Origin: DATAEY01 sp038199035
GTDB lineage: Bacteria > Actinomycetota > Thermoleophilia > Solirubrobacterales > Solirubrobacteraceae
NCBI GenBank assembly: GCA_038199035.1
Contig: JBBPZM010000042.1
Coordinates: 1-60,026, forward strand
Length of the DNA: 60,026 bases
Reading direction: 5' to 3'
Part shown: piece by piece, positions 56,693 to 60,026 of the stretch
Numbering within the stretch: the first letter of the stretch is position 1
Layout: each line of letters opens with the position of its first letter
Made by a program: the position numbers and the translations under genes
Notes under the pieces: model-generated
Seen by the model: the letters and a program-made list of their open reading frames with translations, nothing else
Database searches by the model: none
What the model was told of the DNA's origin: nothing

Positions 56693-57208
56693 TCAGGCCG
56701 CGATGATGCGCGCGGCCAGGACGGCCGCGTTGCGGGCGGAGTTCAGGCCGACGCAGGCCACCGGCACTCCGGGCGGCATCTGGACCGAGCTCAGCAGGGC
56801 GTCCAGGCCGCCAGCGGCCGAATTGCGCGAGCTCAGCGGCACACCGATCACCGGCAGCTCGGTGTGCGCGGCGCAGACCCCGGGCAGGGCGGCCGACAGG
56901 CCGGCGCCGGCGATGATGACCCGCAGGCCGCGCATCTTGGCGTTCTGGGCGTAGTCGGCCACCGCCTCGGGGTCGCGGTGCGCGGACATGACCCGGATCT
57001 CGTAGCGGATCTCGCGCGCGTCGAGCTCCTTGCCCGCCTTCTCCATCTCCTCCATGTCGCTCTTGGAGCCCATGACGATGCCGACGCGCGGGGCGTCGGG
57101 CTCCATCTCCTCGAGCTCCTCCTCGAGCTCCGCCAGGGCCTCGGGCTCGGCCTGAGGCTCGGCGGCGACCGGACCCCGGGGTACGGGCTGCGGCGCCTGG
57201 TCGCTCAT
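56693..57208 (-). CDS. purE: N5-CAIR mutase (PurE class I)
   Basis: A 171-residue protein. The PurE core starts at about residue 41 with PRVGIVMGSKSDMEEM, then VMSAHRDPEAVADYA with the catalytic His, IAGAGLSAALPGVCAAH and PVIGVPLSS. It rearranges N5-CAIR to CAIR. The first 40 residues are a Pro- and Glu-rich tail (AELEEELEEMEPD) not needed in other PurE. ATG 57208 overlaps the purD stop by 4 nt and has GGAGGG upstream. purK is not in the window. Confidence 0.93.
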   Translation of the reverse strand: MSDQAPQPVPRGPVAAEPQAEPEALAELEEELEEMEPDAPRVGIVMGSKSDMEEMEKAGKELDAREIRYEIRVMSAHRDPEAVADYAQNAKMRGLRVIIAGAGLSAALPGVCAAHTELPVIGVPLSSRNSAAGGLDALLSSVQMPPGVPVACVGLNSARNAAVLAARIIAA

Positions 57209-58497
57209 CCCGATCCCTCCACCGCCCGCAGGGCGATGTCGCGCCGCATCTGCTTGCCCGCGAACTCGATCACGTCGGCGGCAGCATACGCGGCATCACG
57301 TGCGTCCGCGGGGCCGGCTCCCAGGCCGGTGAGGTTGAGGACCCGCCCGCCAGCGGTGACGAGCTGCCCGTCGCGCGCCGCGGTGCCGGCGTGGGTCACC
57401 TCCACGTCGCCCGTGACGGCGTCGAGCCCGGCGATGGCATCGCCGCTCGACGACGAGGCGGGGTAGCCGGCGCTGGCCAGCACGACGGTCACCGCCCAGC
57501 GCTCGTCCCACTCGAGCTGCGCTTCGGCCAGCCCGCCCGGGCGGGCGGCGCGCGTCAGGAGGTCGAGGAGGTCGCCGCGCAGGCGCGGGAGCACCGCCTG
57601 GGTCTCGGGATCGCCGAAGCGCACGTTGAACTCGAGGACCCGCGGGCCTTCGCCAGTGAGCATCAGGCCGGCATAGAGGACGCCATGGAACGGGGCGCCG
57701 TCCTCGCGCAGGGCGTCGACCACCGGCTGATGGACGGCGCGGACGATCTCGTCGGCGCGCTGCGCGTCGATTCCGGGCACCGGCGAGTAGGAGCCCATGC
57801 CTCCGGTGTTCGGCCCCTGGTCCCCGTCGCCGATGCGCTTGTAGTCCTGGGCGGGCGCCATCGGGACCGCGCGCTCGCCGTCGCACAGGGCCAGCAGCGA
57901 GAGCTCCTCGCCCTCGAGCAGCTCCTCCACCACCACGCGGGTAGGACCGAAGCGCCGCTGTACGAGCATGGCCTCCAGCGCCTCGCGCGCCTCGTCCTCG
58001 CCGGCGGCCAGCACCACGCCCTTGCCCGCGGCCAGGCCGTCGGCCTTGAGGACCGTCGGATAGCGGCCGCCGATCGCGTCCAACCCAGCGTCGACGTCGT
58101 CGACCACCCGGTGCGCCGCGGTCGGCACGCCCGCCCGATCCATGACCTCCTTGGCGAAGGCCTTGGAGCCCTCGAGCCGGGCGGCGGCGGCCGTCGGCCC
58201 GAACGCGCTCACGGCCGCCTCGGCCAGGGCGTCGACCAGTCCGGCGACCAGCGGCGCCTCGGGGCCGACGACGACGAGGTCGACGTCCTCGTCGCGCGCC
58301 AAGGCCACCAGCCCTTCCACGTCGTCAGCGCCGACGCCGACCACCCGGGCGTCGGCCGCGATGCCCGCGTTGCCGGGAGCGCACAGGAGCTGCGGGCGCC
58401 GGGGGGAGCGTCGCAGCGCGCGGACCAGCGCGTGCTCGCGCCCCCCGGCGCCCACCACCAGGACGCGCGCGGGATCCGTTGCCGGCTCGGCGATCAG
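57205..58497 (-). CDS. purD: phosphoribosylamine-glycine ligase
   Basis: A 430-residue ATP-grasp enzyme making GAR. The family start VLVVGAGGREHALVRALRRS, the grasp segment LKADGLAAGKGVVLA, the ligand loop GGMGSYSPVPG and the metal motif LEFNVRFGDPETQAVLPRL are intact. No ATG, GTG or TTG lies in frame just before the first strand. The best start is CTG 58497, overlapping the stop of the GYD gene as CTGA with CGGGGA 2-7 nt upstream; GTG 58460 would cut into the first strand. Confidence 0.93.
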   Translation of the reverse strand: MIAEPATDPARVLVVGAGGREHALVRALRRSPRRPQLLCAPGNAGIAADARVVGVGADDVEGLVALARDEDVDLVVVGPEAPLVAGLVDALAEAAVSAFGPTAAAARLEGSKAFAKEVMDRAGVPTAAHRVVDDVDAGLDAIGGRYPTVLKADGLAAGKGVVLAAGEDEAREALEAMLVQRRFGPTRVVVEELLEGEELSLLALCDGERAVPMAPAQDYKRIGDGDQGPNTGGMGSYSPVPGIDAQRADEIVRAVHQPVVDALREDGAPFHGVLYAGLMLTGEGPRVLEFNVRFGDPETQAVLPRLRGDLLDLLTRAARPGGLAEAQLEWDERWAVTVVLASAGYPASSSSGDAIAGLDAVTGDVEVTHAGTAARDGQLVTAGGRVLNLTGLGAGPADARDAAYAAADVIEFAGKQMRRDIALRAVEGSG

Positions 58498-58775
58498 ATC
58501 CCCGAGATGAAGTCGTCGATCGGGATGGCGGTCAGCGTCTCGTACTTCGCGGTGCCCCTTGAGCCCAGCTCCATCGAGACCTTGGCGATCGTCTGGTCGT
58601 CGGCCGCCTCGACGACGTTGACGAAGTCGAAGTGGCCGAGCGTCGCCCACTGCGCCTTGACGGTGGCGCCGAGCTGCTCGATCTCCTTGGAGACCTCCTG
58701 GATGCGCTGGGGGTTGTTCTTGACCGTCTGCACGCCCTCGGGGGTGAGCGTGGTGAGCATGATGTACGTCGGCAT
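58494..58775 (-). CDS. GYD-domain protein
   Basis: A 93-residue alpha/beta protein of the GYD family (PTYIMLTTLTPEGVQTVKNN, VKAQWATLGHFDFVNVVEA, AKVSMELGSRGTAKYETL). The glycine-tyrosine-aspartate position reads GHFD here. The fold resembles dimeric ferredoxin-like proteins; the function is unknown. It directly precedes purD, which probably starts on its stop codon, so the two are co-translated. The start is ATG 58775. Confidence 0.83.
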   Translation of the reverse strand: MPTYIMLTTLTPEGVQTVKNNPQRIQEVSKEIEQLGATVKAQWATLGHFDFVNVVEAADDQTIAKVSMELGSRGTAKYETLTAIPIDDFISGI

Positions 58776-58853
58776 CGCGGCCTCCGGTCGTCGCACGGCT
58801 TGCCCCGCTGTTCTACCCCATGGCGCGCGACGTGTGCCAACCTTCCGCCTCCC

Positions 58854-59072
58854 TTGGGCCGGCTTGCGCTCGTCTGCCTGCTCGTGGTGACCGCGGCATC
58901 GGCGCTGATCGAAGCGGCGCCCGCCACCGCTTCTCGGCCCATCCCCAAGCGCCGCTCGCGCGGATCGCCCTGCCCGTGCTGCGGCTCGGCTGAGGGCAGC
59001 CCCGGCGGGCCCGGGCGACACCCAGAGCGGCTGCGAGCAGCCGGCTCGGGGCGCCGGGAGGCGGCCGCCTAA
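58854..59072 (+). CDS. possible small secreted protein
   Basis: From TTG 58854 a 72-residue frame begins GRLALVCLLVVTAASALIEA and ATASRPIPKRR, a plausible signal peptide with an A-x-A site, then has the motif SPCPCCGS. The Arg/Gly-rich tail ends on a stop that overlaps the clpB stop. There is no good ribosome-binding site and no homology I recall. It fills the 278-bp gap between the GYD gene and clpB. It could be a chance frame. Confidence 0.25.
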   Translation: MGRLALVCLLVVTAASALIEAAPATASRPIPKRRSRGSPCPCCGSAEGSPGGPGRHPERLRAAGSGRREAAA

Positions 59073-59086
59073 GCGGCGGCCGCCTC
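59058..59086. terminator. GC-rich hairpin at the clpB stop
   Basis: GAGGCGGCCGCC and GGCGGCCGCCTC form a perfect 12-bp stem with loop TAAGC, centred on the clpB stop codon. No T-tract follows, so it may be a factor-aided or bidirectional terminator. Part of the symmetry comes from the poly-Ala codons at the ClpB end. Confidence 0.4.
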
Positions 59087-59806
59087 GACCATCGGCGCCT
59101 CGGACTTGGTGAAGACCAGCTCGCCGTCGACGGCGTCCACCACCACGGTGTCGCCCTCGGCGAACTCGCCTTCGAGCACGGCCATGGCCAGCTTGTCGAC
59201 CAGGCGCTTCTGGATCACTCGCTTGAGCGGCCGGGCCCCGTAGGTCGGGTCGTAGCCGAGGTTGCCCAGCAGAAGCCGGGCGCCGTCGGTGAGCTCGATC
59301 TCGATCCCCCGCTCGCGTACGCGCCGGGCCACCAGATCGACCTGGAGGTCGACGATCTCGCCCAGCTGCTCGCGCGAGAGCTGGTGGAACTCGACGATGT
59401 CGTCGAGGCGGTTGACGAACTCCGGCTTGAAGCTCGCCTCCACGCCGGCCCGCCCCCCGGGAATGTTCGAGGTCATGATCAGCACGACGTTCTTGAAGTC
59501 GACCGTGCGGCCCTGCCCATCGGTGAGGCGCCCGTCGTCCATGACCTGGAGCAGGGCGTTGAACACGTCGGGGTGGGCCTTCTCGATCTCGTCGAGCAGG
59601 ACCACGCTGTAGGGCCGGCGGCGCACCGCCTCGGTGAGCTGGCCGCCCTCCTCGTAGCCGACGTAGCCGGGAGGCGCGCCGACCAGCCGGGAGACCGAGT
59701 GCTTCTCCATGTACTCGGACATGTCGATGCGGATCATCGCCTCGGAGGAGTCGAACATGAACTCGGCCAGAGCGCGGGCCAGCTCGGTCTTACCCACGCC
59801 CGTCGG
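59069..59806 (-). CDS. clpB: ClpB-type AAA+ disaggregase, C-terminal domain only (5' truncated)
   Basis: Only the second ATPase domain is present: Walker A PTGVGKTELARALAEFMF, pore loop GAPPGYVGYEEGGQLTEAVR, Walker B VVLLDEIEKAH, sensor region NVVLIMTSNIPGG and the C-terminal D2-small stretch YGARPLKRVIQKRLVDKLA. ClpB with DnaK untangles aggregated proteins. Everything upstream of Walker A is missing: homology stops exactly at the P of PTGVGKT, where the sequence turns back as a ClpC-like gene on the opposite strand. Confidence 0.85.
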   Translation of the reverse strand, partial: PTGVGKTELARALAEFMFDSSEAMIRIDMSEYMEKHSVSRLVGAPPGYVGYEEGGQLTEAVRRRPYSVVLLDEIEKAHPDVFNALLQVMDDGRLTDGQGRTVDFKNVVLIMTSNIPGGRAGVEASFKPEFVNRLDDIVEFHQLSREQLGEIVDLQVDLVARRVRERGIEIELTDGARLLLGNLGYDPTYGARPLKRVIQKRLVDKLAMAVLEGEFAEGDTVVVDAVDGELVFTKSEAPMVEAAAA

Positions 59807-60026
59807 GCGTGGGCAAGACAGAGCTGGCCCGCACGCTCGCCGAGTTCCTCTTCGGCGACGAGGACGCGATGATCCGCATCGACATGTCCGAGTACATGGA
59901 GAAGCACGCGGTCTCGCGGCTCGTCGGCTCGCCTCCGGGCTACATCGGGTACGACGAGGGCGGCCAGCTGACCGAAGCCGTGCGCCGCAAGCCCTACTCG
60001 GTGCTCCTCCTCGACGAGATCGAGAA
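59576..60026. repeat. large inverted repeat of homologous Clp coding sequence
   Basis: About 225 nt on each side of base 59803 are similar when one is reverse-complemented: both encode a Walker A to Walker B segment of a Clp ATPase. At the centre CCCACGCCCG (59793-59802), one base, then CGGGCGTGGG (59804-59813) is a perfect palindrome. The arms differ at scattered bases, so they come from two paralogues, not one copied arm. Confidence 0.85.
59800..60026 (+). CDS. clpC: ClpC-type AAA+ ATPase fragment (5' truncated, runs off window)
   Basis: Plus-strand frame beginning PSGVGKTELARTLAEFLFGD, then AMIRIDMSEYMEKHAVSRLV, GSPPGYIGYDEGGQLTEAV and VLLLDEIE at the window edge. The residues FLFGDEDAMI and GYIGYDEGG fit ClpC better than ClpB. 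No start codon or N-terminal domain precedes it: the frame begins at the palindrome where the ClpB fragment ends. Confidence 0.75.

Noticed and set aside
1..60026. CRISPR arrays, rRNA genes and insertion sequences with transposase
   Set aside because: No regularly spaced direct repeats, no rRNA-like sequence and no transposase motif were found on either strand.

Overview
This window is very GC-rich, uses many GTG start codons, and packs genes tightly with 4-nt start/stop overlaps. The gene content suggests an actinomycetote: an F420-type nitroreductase, PolX, SpoIIM-family and HprK-like proteins, and an IleS with the GPPTANGRPG signature. Gene style and small-protein content look most like class Thermoleophilia (Solirubrobacterales or Gaiellales), but that placement is inference. 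Several genes are broken or joined at odd places, so the sequence may come from a draft or metagenome assembly.

Bases 1-5100 are an eroded stretch. They hold a pRiA4b ORF-3-type fragment, an FkbM methyltransferase without its natural end, a frameshifted small membrane protein, an intact 53-residue membrane protein, a secreted protein, a flavodiiron-type metallo-beta-lactamase protein, a deazaflavin nitroreductase, a frameshifted Rho_N-like small protein, a beta-carbonic anhydrase and an aldehyde dehydrogenase pseudogene.

Bases 5100-20115 are a surface-polysaccharide locus. A lipid-carrier sugar-phosphate transferase is fused to a glycosyltransferase. Around it lie a sugar-nucleotide epimerase, a lipoprotein phosphoesterase, an HprK-like kinase, a truncated sugar dehydrogenase, an ABC exporter with ATPase and permease in one chain, a large nucleotidyltransferase, a metallophosphoesterase, a polytopic membrane protein, an asparagine synthase and another glycosyltransferase. 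Together they suggest building, modifying and exporting a glycan, perhaps with amidated or phosphorylated parts.

Bases 20200-41100 are mixed housekeeping and envelope genes: a double cupredoxin, a secreted trypsin-like protease, aldose epimerase, hemolysin III, a phosphotriesterase-like lactonase, an alpha/beta hydrolase with Asp nucleophile, a GT-C mannosyltransferase, an epimerase, two half-size TauE/SafE proteins, OtsB, a glycosyltransferase, PolX, a DPM1-like GT2, SpoIIM, thioredoxin, IleS, a MerR regulator with an operator in its own promoter, tRNA-Lys(TTT) and a polysaccharide deacetylase.

Bases 41255-58775 carry most of de novo purine synthesis on the minus strand: purD-purE, purB, purC-purS-purQ-purL, purF, recQ-purN and purH. 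Interleaved are a sulfotransferase, a glycosyltransferase, an SDR, an HD-domain protein and a GYD protein. purM and purK are absent. A perfect 36-bp palindrome lies between purF and recQ. Many genes here have a TANNNT -10 hexamer 6-9 nt before the start codon, so leaderless transcription is likely common.

The window ends (59069-60026) in two Clp ATPase fragments, ClpB-like on minus and ClpC-like on plus, joined head to head exactly at their Walker A codons. This is more likely an assembly fold-back than a real arrangement.
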